From NCBI GenBank assembly GCA_028023455.1, contig JAQFVV010012545.1, positions 2,881,001 through 2,945,000 of the forward strand: a stretch of 64,000 nt of DNA, written 5' to 3'. A program made the position numbers and the translations under genes. The notes under the pieces are model-generated. The model worked only from the letters and a program-made list of their open reading frames with translations. It was not told where the DNA came from and did no database searches. Origin of the DNA: Epiperipatus broadwayi (lineage: Eukaryota > Onychophora > Udeonychophora > Euonychophora > Peripatidae). This document shows positions 12,789 to 25,625 of this stretch, piece after piece (the first letter of the stretch is position 1; each line of letters opens with the position of its first letter).

Positions 12789-13491
12789 CAGATATTTTTT
12801 CACATATTTTTTATATTATCAAAATTAATATCTGAAAATTCAAAAATATTCTAAAATTGTAATTATATAGTTCTAAATAACTGGCCTAAGTGTCATGCTA
12901 ATGATAACAGTTTTTGATTGTTCTACAAGTATGAATCCCAGATTTATTATTCTTTTTTAATGTATGCACCAATACAGGAAGAAATAATAAATGTGGTGCT
13001 TGTCATCAATGCACTCAGCTAAATAAAATAAAGGAAGGAAAGAAAAAAACCCAGCTTCTTAAAGCATATGCACATATTTATGAAAAAAATTTGCACATAC
13101 AATTAAAGGAAAATTAATATTATATAATTTATTATTTATTAAAAAAAAACATGTATATATATATATTTAAAGAAGTGTATAGATATTGATTGAATTATTT
13201 AAATATTGTTTTATAGTTTTTAGAATTAAAACTATTTATTATTTATTTAAAATGGAAAATGCTCAGGAAAAGTAATCAACTGTTTATTGTTTGGGAATTC
13301 GTTATTAGATGATGTGATTTTAATTTGCAATTTCAAGTTTTAATTGGTTGTTTGTCATGGCTGAGCTTTATTTAGGTAAACGCAATAGAAATTAACATTA
13401 TAATTTCAGTGTTTACATCTATGAAATTTGTAAAACTTCTCTAATTAAAAATAATATTATTTAGATTGGTTAACTAATGCATAATAAAACA

Positions 13492-13597
13492 ACAACAACA
13501 ACAATGTATGTGGATATTTCAGAAACAAATGTCTAATCTAATTAATAACAACAACAATGTATGTGGATATTTCAGAAACAAATGTCTAATCTAATTA
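13492..13597 (+). repeat. Tandem duplication of a 53-bp unit
   Basis: Two essentially identical copies run from an (AAC)n tract to a TAATCTAATTAAT end, offset by 53 bp. This is probably recent replication slippage, since no differences are visible. Confidence 0.9.
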
Positions 13598-14947
13598 ATA
13601 ACAATCATTCTCTAATAATTGATAAGATATTAATGGATATTGCCTTTTCTACCTGTCATTACTAATAAAATATATTCCTTCAAAGTAATTTTAAAGTTTT
13701 AACTTAAAACTTGAAATTCACCAATTACCACACACACACTTTAAAGTATTAAGAAATTAAAATATTAAAAATGATAAACGGCATTTATAAAAAAAAAAAG
13801 TACATAGGCTTAACTCTCCCGAAATATAACACCACAACCAGATACCCATAATCAATCAATATTAATTAGATGCCTGAATTTTTTTTGAAATATCTAACTG
13901 CAAAACAAATCTAAACCTGCTTGAAATCTAAAGTGTTTTTTTTATTTTTTTATCTGATCTGGTTTTGAATCCAAGTTCCTATTAATGACAGGTGAATACA
14001 TTATCACATTGTACTAAACATATAAGCACATATGTAATGCTTAAGTTGCTGTAAGAATTGGTGTGTATATAGTATTTGCATGTGTTATATATAATATTTA
14101 CGAAATAACTGAAATGATATATTTTCGAAGTTTGCTATATCAATGCAACGCTCATAAATTTTTATTATTCCATTTATACATGTTTATACATGTACATATG
14201 TGTATAGCCATATATATATACACACATACACACGGATGTTCAAACAAGTAAAATCAAATATCTATTTATTTATAGGCATAGCCACTATTTATATATAACT
14301 TATCAACGTTTGTTCAAATCGTATGAATCGAATATTATATTCATGAATCACATCAAAATTTTTATCATCAAGAGACCAAAATTTTTATTTGCATCATAAA
14401 AAGCCTCTGATTAACTCAATCTCTCTGAAAAGATAATCAGAACTGCAGATTTCTTAAAGCAGATAATTTTACATGGTAATAACAATATAAGTGCTCTTCA
14501 GATCAAATGTTAGGCTCACTGGACAATGCGTAATCACACTCTACGATAAAATCAAAGCCTGTTTGAAGGGAGTGATTAATATCTATTGGAATACAGCGCT
14601 CATTAAAAGAAAATAGAGATTACAATAATTGCCAGAAAATTCAATAATTAGGTTTTTAAAAAGATTAAGTTTTGTGTGCCATATTTAATTCGTTCATTAT
14701 ATATATACATTTAAATATTATAGATATCTATGTGATTAAAATGCACACATGTATTATAATTGTGTATAATGTATATATCAGCACATCCATATACACATAC
14801 ATATTCTATAAAATATAATATACTAAACTTTATTATTAGAATTTGAATTAGTTATAATTTCTGATATGCATGTAAACATGGCGTACAAAAATCAAAATCT
14901 TAATTTTGTTATTAATAATTTCTGAGCGTATTTATATTATCCTGAAT

Positions 14948-15012
14948 AGTTTAGCACAGTAATAGAATATCAGATTCTGGAGCATTGGGTTTTTGGATCT
15001 ATTCCAATTCTA
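14948..15012 (+). repeat. Degenerate tRNA-like segment (SINE head?)
   Basis: A box-A-like TAGCACAGTAA is followed by a box-B-like GGATCTATTCC. The cloverleaf is too degenerate for a functional tRNA. It may be the head of an old SINE, but the boundaries cannot be set. Confidence 0.3.
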
Positions 15013-16196
15013 GCACCACCAGATCAAACTTCTTAGGAATACCAGAATAATAAACAATTAGGTTCCTAATTTATTGTTCATATCTATCCAATTTTTATAA
15101 GTATTAGACACATTGAGTGTAAAAAAAAAGAAAAACTTAGAATATGATTTAAACTTCATTAATAAAAAGAGCTTCAATTAACTATAGTTTTATGCATTAT
15201 CACAATCTGTTTTTATATCATAATAATAACTCCACATTATAAACTTCAATATAGTTCAATGTATATGTAAACAAGGGGAGTAAACCATCCTCTACCAGGC
15301 TATAACTTAAAAGCACTTTAAATGTTGAACAAAGAATCAAGAATACAATCCACATATTCTTGGTAAATTCGATATTTATAAGCATATCTTTGTCAACATT
15401 ATTGGTAATTCAGAATGAAATTAATTTATCAACCAGATGGAATATGAATTTAAAAGTTATTAAATTCATAATACAAGGCCAGAGATAGTATCTCTTTTAA
15501 CACTTTGACTGTAATATTTGAATAAGATTTAATGTGTAAACTTTAAATTCAATATAGCTCAATGCATATGTAAACAAAGGGAATAAATCACTCTTTTCCA
15601 GGCTATGATCTTGTGGTATAATGGCTGGTACTTCAAATTTATATGTTCTTGACTTAGTGTGAAATTAGAGTAGAACTTGGACATTTATTTACATTATCAT
15701 ATTACTAAACATTTCTAAATATATATAGACTATTGAGAGATGTCCAATATCCAAACAAATTAGCTATCCAATTATTCATCAGTAGTTGGATAATTTTTAT
15801 GGACAAATGCTGGGAGGCCATTTTTCTGTTATAGGATATTTAAAGATATTATCTTTTTTTAAATTTTTATACAGACACATAATAAGTCTTCAGAGCTCAT
15901 GCAAAACATCTCATTGAAAAAAAAAAACTTAAATATTCTAATAAAAAACTGACTTAAATCTGTTTGGATTTCTAGGCTACTCAAAGTTACATTCACTATG
16001 CCAAAGTTGAAATTAATCCACTTCAGATTACTTTTATATTTTTTCATCAACATTTTAAGCATTACACCCTTTTACAATAAATTTGATTGGGTCATGTGAC
16101 TTAGCTAATTATTTTTGTTTACTGATCATGAAATTCTGGAAAGTTTTGGCATAACTTCTGGTACCATTATTCAATGTCCAACTTTTACATCAATAT

Positions 16197-16428
16197 TGAA
16201 ACAGACAGATCGAAGAACCGATCTTCGTTTCATGTATTTTTAAGTACGGTAATTCGAACTACTATCCACCCGCAGTGAGATTTGTCTATTTTCAGTCATA
16301 ATAAAAAAATTAGTTATATATATTATGTTTTGTAAATAAATAAATCTCACTGCGGGCGGATAGTAGTTCGAATTACCGTACTTAAAAATACATGAAACGA
16401 AGATCGGTTCTTCGATCTGTCTGTTTCA
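16197..16428. repeat. Inverted repeat, 87-bp arms, one visible mismatch
   Basis: Arms at 16197-16283 and 16342-16428 are inverted copies that appear to differ at a single position (CCACCC against CCGCCC) around a 58-bp AT-rich loop. Each arm also has its own mini-hairpin (CGAAGA/TCTTCG). The arms are much richer in CpG and GC than the surroundings. Outer flanks show no clear duplication. It could be a young MITE or foldback element; the near-identity implies recent origin or gene conversion. Confidence 0.8.
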
Positions 16429-16464
16429 TTGGTGATCATGTGTTATGTGCTTCATAATTTCCAG

Positions 16465-16640
16465 CTTCCAATCTCCAAATTGACAATGCCTTGCAAATAA
16501 CTTTCAAAATGCGCGCCTACGTTCGTCGGAAATATCAATCGGGAAAAGCCAAGCCGGATGAAGAAAGAAGAGTAACTGTATTACATGAACTTTTAACTTT
16601 CTTCCGAGCTTAATGTTATCAATCAAATAAATGACATGTA
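16465..16640 (+). other. GC-rich island with 34-codon frame and splice-like borders
   Basis: Directly after the inverted repeat, GC rises sharply. A frame at 16509-16613 starts AAAATGC and encodes 34 residues, rich in Arg and Lys with codon use unlike the neighbourhood. Upstream is a pyrimidine stretch ending TTTCCAG (about 16465); downstream is a strong donor-like ATGTAAGT (about 16636). It could be a lone exon, a 5' exon or part of a mobile element. I recognise no protein family. Confidence 0.25.
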
Positions 16641-17129
16641 AGTTTTTAATGCTACTGTTTAACCTGTTAGTAAATTTTCTTTTCTTTTAATCCTCCGCTC
16701 TAGTCTTTAGAAATAATTCATAAAAATTGTAATTAATAGTAATAATAATTCAAATGAATGCATTTATATTTTTTTTTGTTGCTTATTCCATAAACAAACG
16801 ATGCCAATAGTAATATTTCCCAACTCTGTGTAAAACTAGTGTATAATGATGATTAAGTTATTTACAAGTAATTCCGTTTTCTGAATTAAATATTCTTTCA
16901 TATTCCGAGTTGGTAAATGTTAACTCACTTTATTATTCTATGTTAAGTTGTTATATAATTGTAATCTAAGGTTCAATCTTAAATATATAAAATGATTTCC
17001 GAGTATTGTATTAATGTCATATATGAAATAAGAAATAACTCACTGATAATTTGATACTATCTAGCCTGTCAACCTGAGGGTTAGGGGTTTCAGAGTAAAA
17101 TTAATTAATTATTGTTTTCCATAGTTTAA

Positions 17130-17560
17130 TTTGCTATGTTTATTGGGATAAGGTCTCAGCTGTGGCTAGAATAGACAATAGATTCCAGGTTTTGTATAAT
17201 TTCTTTTTAAAAATCACTTCAAGTACTCGTCCTTCATGTTTGTGGCCTTCCCTCGCTGAAGTTAGTCTTGCCATACTACCATTGGGGAAAGAAAGAGTTT
17301 CTTTCCCAGGTAATCTCTTGGATCACCGGGGTCGACATGATCTCGACTGGTTGTAGTGTCCCGGAACTACTTGGGGGCATTAAGCCTTGTCAAAGTACAA
17401 GCCGCCCGGTATTCCGTTGATGCACCCAAGTGATTACTGTAGGGCTCTTGAATCCACAACCACCAGTACATCTATCTCCTATGTCGTATTTATATGAAAC
17501 CACCTCCAACTGTTCGTCTACGTACGTCTGAGTCTATTCGAATAAAATAAGTTAATAAAT
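17130..17560. other. GC-rich island of unknown identity
   Basis: About 17220-17530 is clearly richer in GC and CpG than the rest of the window and ends in an AATAAA-type signal near 17542. Neither strand gives a long frame, and it does not look like an rRNA or snRNA that I know. It may be a structured RNA-derived SINE or retropseudogene. Confidence 0.3.
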
Positions 17561-17940
17561 AATCTTTAGATAAATATTTTTTTTCAATGCTCAAATACTC
17601 TGATTCTCTTAGCCATCCCTCAATCATTTAACTAGACAGCTATTGGCATGAGTTTGGTCACCAGATAAAATGATTACTAAAGACTAGTAGCCAAATACAA
17701 GAGGATTCATGGAAGTCTTACCGTACTGTTGAATACTATGTTTATATGCTTATATTTCTATTTTCTTATTAAACAATTTATTTAATATAATTTTGTGTCC
17801 TCCACCTTATTACTCTCCAAGTCTATTTAACCATTTGCTGTCTGTATTGGCAACTTAAATATATACGTTACATGAATGACCGTTCCAGTATCTAGAGTCT
17901 AATAAATCTATATATCATTAACTGTAAGAATTTAGTCTAT

Positions 17941-18130
17941 GTTCTGAGCTGAGCTAGAAAAGGGATAACCCCGTGCTGTTATAAAGTCATCATCGGTTGG
18001 TCATACCGGGGTTTGGGTTTGAATTTAGTTGGCGTTTTGGAATTTATTCTTAAACGTGGACTGGGTTTGAACTCGGGTACTGTGTATGAGTAAGCGTGGT
18101 GGATTTATACCGGTACAATATATAGTTATT
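17941..18130 (+). repeat. GC-rich segment with two box-B-like motifs
   Basis: GGGTTTGAATTTAG and GGGTTTGAACTCGGG occur about 65 bp apart within a short GC-rich segment preceded by an inverted ACCCCG/CGGGGT pair. Box-B motifs suggest tRNA-derived SINE ancestry. No complete cloverleaf can be drawn. Confidence 0.3.
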
Positions 18131-19674
18131 GAAAATACCATCAGTTGAACAACTTCATAATCTTTAAAAAAATCCATTCCTTACACCCTTAAATACAATG
18201 CTTTTATAATCTTTTATTTGCTTATGGCTTTATCACATCTGTAGTCTAGTCATCATTACAGATACAACTTCAATTTTAATATAGGTATTAAAATTTATTA
18301 TAAATAGAATAAAATAAACTATATTAATAATTAATAATTGTTTTGTGTTTTTGTACATTGAATGCTTTGCAATCATATCGGGTAATTAGACCCGGAAGAC
18401 TTCTATGTAATCTTTAACAATAAAGGTTGCTTTGAAAGATAAACTATACTTGAAAAATAAATTGTAGCTCAGATGAAGACTGTAAGTCAGTCAAAATAAT
18501 AAGTAAATAAAAGATTATAAAGTCATTTTATTCAATTGTACAAAAGGATTATTTTAAAAGTTTAGAAATATATCACAGTATTGTAAAATAGGATTAGAAA
18601 ATTTTATGAGAAATATTCAATAATTCTGATATGCATTTTTAAAATACGTTATTATATCTAAAATACATTGCTCATTTTTCATTGCTAAACAAAAATCATT
18701 GTTTGTATTACTTTGTGATGAATTATTAATGAGGATTGTTTTTCTGTAATAAATGTATTGATTTCTGAATCTTTTGATGTTAATAAATGATGCAAAATGA
18801 CAAAAATACAACCACCCAATCCTACATCTTTAATTGTGAAATCAGTTTTATAATCTAGCTACGTTCCATTTTTTTTCAACTTTATTTTGGGATGTCCTCT
18901 TTTTTCAATTATAAAATGTGGTATCATCAATATACCTAGAGTCTGTTATATGGATTGGTCATAGGTTATCTAAATATAGTTCTTGATTTATTTAGTAATT
19001 TTATGTTAAAACTATTGAAGTTTGAATGATAGGTCATGTCAGGATATATTTAATAGATCCTTAAAAAGGTTTCAAAAGCATTATTATTCTGTTTATGGTA
19101 AAATAGTATAATCATTTGTATGTCCACATGTAATCCAGAAATATTTTAGCTAACTGAGAATTTTCTAATCAAGCTATGATGTTTTAAATGACTGGCCAAT
19201 GAGTGTCATTACTAATTAGGCAATGTTAGTCAATTTATAAATACATAATGATTTTACCTGGAAAATAAATGTCTCGAAATTATCTGGGTATAATACAGCC
19301 TTATCATTAGTTAAGAGAGAGTCATTTCACAATGGATATTGAGCCCATGCTTTATCATTACCTTTATCTGCTTATGCATCTCATTGCAATTATGAATAAA
19401 CATTAAAAATAGCGAAACATAATTTTTAAATTAATTTTTAAGTCATTTATTTTACTCAATTAATTCCTTGTTTTTAAATCGGCAAGAAAATATATTGTGT
19501 TATGCTATGTTTATGACAAAGTTTCATAGTGTTTTGTTTTTTTAAATTTCATATGCTTAGAATCTTCAAAATTAAAGTACCCATAGTGTATCAATTACAC
19601 TGTCCTTATCTACCTAGTTCATGATTTTTAATTTTAGTGGAGAACCAAGCTCTTTTGAATGAAATAATTTATGG
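18131..19674. other. Gene-free AT-rich stretch
   Basis: Nothing recognised on either strand beyond short homopolymer runs. Confidence 0.4.
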
Positions 19675-20360
19675 TACTTGTGAGTTTTCCTGTAAACCAA
19701 GATGGCAGCCTGTATTTTTGGTAAATATACAATTTGAGGGGCCAAAATCTATTGAAGATGAATTTGTTGTTAAATTAAAACAAAATTAATAAATCAATTG
19801 GCAAATTAAAAAAAAAAAGAATTCCAATAAATTTTATTAAAAACTTCATTCAATTTTTTTTTTACTTATAATGTGGGAAGTGACAAGAAACTCTTAACAT
19901 TGTTGTACTTTGGTTCAATTCAGCATGCTCTTTTTTGCCAATAGCTTTTTTTGATAAATTGTCATAATAGCAAAAATTTTGAACATTCTGTCACTGAATA
20001 TGATGCAGTAGATTATTTCCAAGGATACAAGATTCTGCCCTTTTGAAAAGGATGCATTAATGATTACGATATGATTACACACCACCGACATGAATGGTGT
20101 AAATATTGTATTTTTTTCATTTTTCTATGGATAAGTTAATCAGAAAAAAAAAAAGAAAAATTATAAATATTGTAATTAATTTTTTCACAATGATTTCTTT
20201 TTTTTAAAAATAGCAGTAATAAAAAATATAATGTAAATATTAAATATGTTATTTCCTAGAAGGCACTTTTTTTTGCAAATCTTTTTTGGGGGCACCTAAA
20301 ACTGTAGGTTTACCAAAAATATGGGCTGCCATCTTGCTTCACGGGAAAACTCACAAATAC
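19675..20360. mobile_element. Non-autonomous DNA transposon with about 70-bp terminal inverted repeats
   Basis: The left end (19675-19745) and right end (20285-20360) are inverted, diverged copies sharing TTGTGAGTTTTCC, an AAGATGGCAGCC block and TATTTTTGGTAAA. The 540-bp interior has only poly-A/T-rich sequence and no transposase. The duplication is not clear, so the superfamily is open. Confidence 0.65.
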
Positions 20361-22400
20361 TGAATATCCACACCAAATACTTTTTTCTTTTAGAGCTATT
20401 CAGTTATTGTTCAATAAATTATGTCCAGATATTTTTTAGTCTGATTAAAACAAAACAGGAAGTGCTAAAATTCTCCCCACATTGTAGATGCATGCTGATG
20501 AATAATGGCTTCTCATTCACTTTCTGTTTTTGGAGAGCTATTGAAAATGGCTTTGCCATAAGGTGAGGTATTTAAAGACTACTTTATGCCTTTGCATAGA
20601 TCTATACTTTATTAAATTTCATTCAGTCTGATATGTGACCATTATTTTTAATAAAATTCCACTTTCAAATTTTTTGCTTTCCACCAGTAAATCTGTAAAC
20701 ATTAGCACAGAAAGATAAACTATTATCCCTCACTATGCATGCATCCTACAAACAGCACTCATTCTCCAGGTGAGCCACAGGCATCAATATGCAGATCTTT
20801 CTCCCACACTAACAATTCAATAACTTTGATTATATTACTCACATGCTAAGTAGGATGGATTTTAACATGCGATTGTACTATATATATATATATATATATT
20901 GCACCAGAACATTATGGTACATGGGTTTAAACCCATCAATATTTATTTCACTAAAAATAAAAGAGCATTTTTTTTAATAAAAAAAATAAATTCAAATTGT
21001 ATTTTTTTATTGTATTTCATTAATGGATTTCAATGATATAAAATATATGTAAAGTCCTGTGTGGATATATTGTTCATATAAAGTATTCACGATTATTAAA
21101 CTTTGAAAAAAGAAAGAAAGAAAAAATAATAACTTTATAACATTTTTTTTTTAAAAAGTTAAATATTTAATACAAAAAAATTTTCTTTCTTTTGTGGCGA
21201 CTTTATCTCTGCAATTGGCAGATAAGCACATCTGTAATAAGATTACAGATCTGGTAATTTATTTCTTTTGTAAAAAAAATTAAATTAATTAAAAACCAAA
21301 AATGAAGATAAGTAAATTTTTTGTTAATTTGATTTATGTGGATCTGATCACGAGTACAGAAAATTAGTATGTCTTGATTATTCTCTCTCTTTATCTGCTG
21401 ACAGCTGATCTGGAGGAAAGGAAACAATATTATCACTAAGAAGATTCAATCACTGCCATAAATGGATTTTTATTATCAAGCCTAAAGTACAAGCCTACAT
21501 GCAGTATAAAGAAATAAAAAATAATTTCTATAAAAGAAGAGCTAACCCAAAAAGTAAAGCATAACTTTTATGAGTACTGATCGCATTTGTTTACCAGAGA
21601 TGGCTTACTGATTGCTTAGAATGTTCTTGCCGAATAAATGTGTTATATATATAGTCTGCTGAAAAAAGAGAGAAATTAAATTTAAGTAAAAAGAAGTAGC
21701 CACATAGCCAGTTGTTTCTAAAAAACAAGACCAGCAAACAAATACAAAATTATTATAATACATGTGTGTATTGTGGAAAAGACAGTATATAAACCAGGAA
21801 GATAAACCACCTCTGTTATAAAAGCATCAATCATCAACTATTATCCATGAAAATGAATTTTAAAATATAAACTATGACAAGTATGCAAAGTGGCTTTGAA
21901 TGCATGTAAGCACATATCCACTTATCCACATATCTACAATTCTAGAGGAAAGAAAAAAAACGTAGTTTGAACTATAAACTGAAGTGACATTTGAACCAGA
22001 GATGAGAATATACTAACTTCATTTATTGCATTAATTGTAGAGGTATTATTTATTTTTTAATATTAATGTTTTAGTGATATATATTTAAAGTGATTTTAAA
22101 TATTTTCTTTTTGTAATTATGTATTTTAAATAATAATTGTTGGTTTCCATGTAATAAACAAAATGTTCTTTATTTGTAAAAGTTATGACTGGATATTTGA
22201 CATACTTGTATAACTATTATTATTAAATTGTTAATTTTATTATAATTAATCTCCATCTTCTTATTCCTAGCAGCATGGCAAAATTTTCCTAATATATTAT
22301 AAAATGTGTGTGTAGATGAATTATATAATTTATTATCTAATAGAAAGAGTAAAAGCTAGTATTTATGGGTAAATAATGGTTCAGAAATTAAAAATAATAA
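20361..22400. other. Gene-free AT-rich stretch
   Basis: It contains one end of a dispersed repeat (20690-20815) and a (TA)n tract at 20878-20900. No gene was recognised. Confidence 0.4.
20690..20815 (+). repeat. Diverged dispersed repeat, distal part
   Basis: It aligns with 27680-27805 through ACAGAAAG, CATTCTCC/TTACTCCC, ATGAGCCA and GGCATCAATAT blocks. No function visible. Confidence 0.5.
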
Positions 22401-22409
22401 TAAGGGTTA

Positions 22410-22740
22410 AATTATCACATGGTATGGAATGCCATAGGAAAAAGAAATGGCTTGCACTTATTAATTATTAATATTTCCTTACTGTGTGTTCAATTGGCTA
22501 ACTGCTAATAAAAATATAATTAAGCTCAGTAAAATTATACATAGTTGAAACAGATTGTTAGTTCAGTAAGTAGTACCTTTTCATCATAAACTAGATAGTG
22601 TTCATAGAGTGAATAACAATGAAATACTCATAAGCCAACTGATATAGATATATAGTGGTATACCTATTTATTAATGATTAGTCAATAAGTGATCAGAACA
22701 TTATTGCACCCAGCATGGAGCCAATTACATCGAGTTTTTA
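22410..22740 (+). repeat. Diverged dispersed repeat, copy 1
   Basis: It aligns with 27375-27640 over more than 200 bp (blocks such as AAATATAATTAAG, GTACATAG/ATACATAG, TCATCATAA, CCAATAAGTGAT/TCAATAAGTGAT). Many substitutions and indels indicate an old family. No terminal repeats or coding region were identified. Confidence 0.5.
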
Positions 22741-23261
22741 TGACTTAGAAAGGTAAAAATGTTTAATTAACTTACATTTATTTGATGATACTATCTAACA
22801 TAATATTGTAAAATTATTATAACCATGAAACAAGAGTCAAAATGTTATAAGGTATAAATTAAAACACACATATAAAGTATTTGCTGCATGGAATAAGAAG
22901 AAAGAATGTTTTTTTTTTTTTTATAAAATAAAATAAAAATAATAAATAAATAGATCTAATCATCAATAAATTGGTAATAAATAAAGGAGGTTGTGAGATT
23001 TACACATCAGAAAGGAAATTTGTGATCAGATGTCTAGTCCGGTACATGAGCTGCTTCTGATGGATTATGTGATTAGTGATTATAATTTTTCTACGATAGT
23101 TTAAAAGTACATATTATTGACAATACTTTAAAGGTGTAATTATTTGAAATTACATTAAATAGGAAGGAATTTTTTATATCTTTTTATAGTAAGGATTAAT
23201 AATAATAAATAAATAAATAAATAATAATTATAATAATGATTACTAGGCCACAGCCTATAAA

Positions 23262-24190
23262 ATGGATCAACATGACAATAAACCAGCAGAGCAAAGGGAA
23301 GAACAGTTGTCAGAGGCTGTGAATTTTCTTGCAGAAGGGAATGTTGTGACACTGAATATGTTATTGAAAACCTTACAAAAATGCAGCAAAGGAATGAATT
23401 AAAATTGCAAGAAATGCAGCAAAAGCATGAGCTAAAACAAAAATATAACAAAATGTTAAAAGAAATGCTACGGAAAACAAGAAGATGTTAAAATATAACA
23501 AGAAAAAAATAAAAAAATACTGGAAAGAGAATTGACAAGTCAAGCAATACATGAAAAAAAAAATTGATGAAACAATGTATGTAACAAATATGATATAAAT
23601 CCCAATAAAGAAGGATGAAAATAGTAAAGAAAATATGAGGTAGAGAAATAAATTAATGAGAATTTTAATGCAACTGAAGAGACAAAGGTAAAGATGTTAC
23701 ATGGAACAAAAGATCAAGTGCTACTATGCAGGAGAATGTTCAATAACAGATGTTCATAAGTCCATATACAGAAGGGACTTTGGAAAATAAATTAGTAAAA
23801 GGAAATATAGAAATCAAAGCTGGGATATATTCAAAGTTTAACCTTGATAGAGTCTATATCAAAAAGGATTTAATGATAATTAAAATTCTGATAGAGTCTA
23901 TATAAAAAAAGAAGATAAAGATAGGTAATGTAAGCTGATCAATGCAATGGGGAAAACTAACTTACAGCTTGGATTCAACTTAAGTCATAAAATTTTTATT
24001 GATATACTTGATGTCAATATTTTTTATTTTATTATAGTAGTATTTAATCAGAGGAAGTTTAACTCCCAATGTCAACATCAATTTTATTCACTACCAATAA
24101 TAAAGAAGAGAGTAAATAATAGCAAACCAGAATGCTCTTCTTTTCAGTTACCACCTAAGAGAGAACCATCAGATAAAGAGAAGTCTTGAA
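23262..24190 (+). pseudogene. Decayed A-rich reading frame, coiled-coil-like, unidentified
   Basis: From an ATG at 23262 about 30 codons are open. The frame then breaks and shifts into a Gln/Lys/Glu-rich heptad-like stretch (about 23380-23480) that would form a coiled coil. Broken frames continue to an 80-codon frame ending at 24189. The coiled coil followed by a basic region resembles gag-like regions of LTR elements, but no CCHC knuckle or protease motif is visible. Identity is not established. Confidence 0.25.
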
Positions 24191-24603
24191 TTATGTGAGA
24201 AAAATAAATGATTGTCATTCACAGATCGTGATTATGATTGTTATAACTATCAAGTAAAGAAATAAAAATTTATATTAAAGGACCAATTTTGAATTAGTCT
24301 TAAAAGTAAATTGATAAACTCATTATGATAAATTAGGAGTATACTGAAGCCATGGAGGTACATTGCTATCTTTAAATAAATGGATAATGCAGCAATAATA
24401 ATACTCTCCTTAAAGTTATAATTAGTTAAATCATGGGGAAATATATTTAGTTTTCCCATATATGTTTTTCATAATAATAAAAGGCATTATTTAAATTATT
24501 TCATGTACCACATGATATTATGAGAATTTTCAAATATTATTCTAAACAAGGATATGAATACTATTATAATTTGTAAATATTCTTAAAAGAGAAAAAATAT
24601 ATA

Positions 24604-24905
24604 AAATTAAATAAACATTTTTTTTTTGTTTTCTCTCTTCAGTAATTATAATTAATTATCAGTTTACTTTAGGTTTTTGAAAAAGTACCTAGAAAAAAAA
24701 TTTTCTCTTCAGTAAATTTTGGAAAAGTTACTGATCAAATTTAATTTTAAGTTTTTAGTAGTGATAAAGTAAATAGAGTTTCATTTTTGGTAGTAGTTTT
24801 AAAAAAAGGGAGAAATAAGATTTTAACATTTTGTTAAATTTTTATTTTGATTGATTAGAATTGTTTTTTCTTTTCTCTTTATTTCTCTTCAGTTCAACAA
24901 TATCA
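24604..24905 (+). repeat. Three diverged pyrimidine-tract repeats
   Basis: The motif TCTCTTCAG at the end of a pyrimidine tract recurs near 24634, 24704 and 24882, each followed by a related AT-rich sequence. It looks like a decayed local tandem repeat. Each copy resembles a 3' splice site, but no exon follows. Confidence 0.35.
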
Positions 24906-25296
24906 ATGTAGTTAACTGATTGTTTAGTTTTTATTTTGGTGTAGAAAAAATGGTACTGTTCTATTAGCTCATCTCAGCCACTTGATGACATTATTTATAT
25001 ACAAAAACACATAAAATATGCCATTTACATGGCCACAGCTGGCCTTATTTCTATGCAAAGGCACAGAAAGAGGCCATTTTGCATGACATTCTGGTGGCCA
25101 GCCTGCTGCTTTGTATTATGCACTTTATCCCAATGTTTAGAGTTCATAGTTTGCTACTGTATCATGTGAGGGCATCTGTATTTCAGCCTGTCACAACTCT
25201 TCAAATATGCATGTCAAAGTAATTAGCTTACAAGTCATCTGATCTACTATTACCTCCTAACAATTGTAAATCCATCACCACACTTCCCTAATCAAT

Positions 25297-25625
25297 GTGG
25301 AACCTTCAAAAAATTTGGAAAGGGTATGTCCAAGCAAGATTTCAACCAGATTATATTTTCACAAGAACACATTCATGACAAATAAAATGGCTGATTGCAA
25401 AATCAAGCTGTTCAAGTTGTGTCAACTACCATCCACAGAAGTTGGCACAGTGGCATTTTTAAAGGATAACAACATACTCCTACATGCCAAGAGATGTGTG
25501 GGTGTGGTGAAACAATGAGAGAGGAGATGTTCAAAACCATCTCACAATTCAGATGCAAGTCCCATTTCTGTCGGAGAAAGTGTTCTCTTAAAAAAAGACC
25601 TGCTTCAATGGCTCCAGAATCCCAT
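25297..25625 (+). pseudogene. ISXO2/Merlin-like transposase N-terminal remnant
   Basis: The first frame (25297-25496) encodes a helix-like segment with TVAFLKDNNIL, which resembles the start of ISXO2/Merlin-type transposases. After a frameshift at about 25497 the sequence continues with CGCGETM, then FRCKSHFCRRKCSLKK, giving the Cys pairs of the N-terminal zinc ribbon (C-x-C ... C-x4-C-x3-C). The downstream DDE domain is not recognisable. In the family this region binds DNA ahead of the catalytic domain. The copy is dead: frameshifted, truncated and lacking terminal repeats that I can see. Confidence 0.5.

Larger units (their letters stand above)
12789..16196. other. Gene-free AT-rich stretch
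   Basis: No gene recognised. It holds a local tandem duplication (13492-13597) and a tRNA-like segment (14948-15012). A motif of about 60 bp occurs twice, near 15247-15307 and 15549-15615 (AATATAG(T/C)TCAATG and following bases). Confidence 0.4.

Noticed and set aside
24604-24905. Three 3' splice-site-like TCTCTTCAG motifs
   Set aside because: They recur within a local repeat and no coding exon follows any of them.
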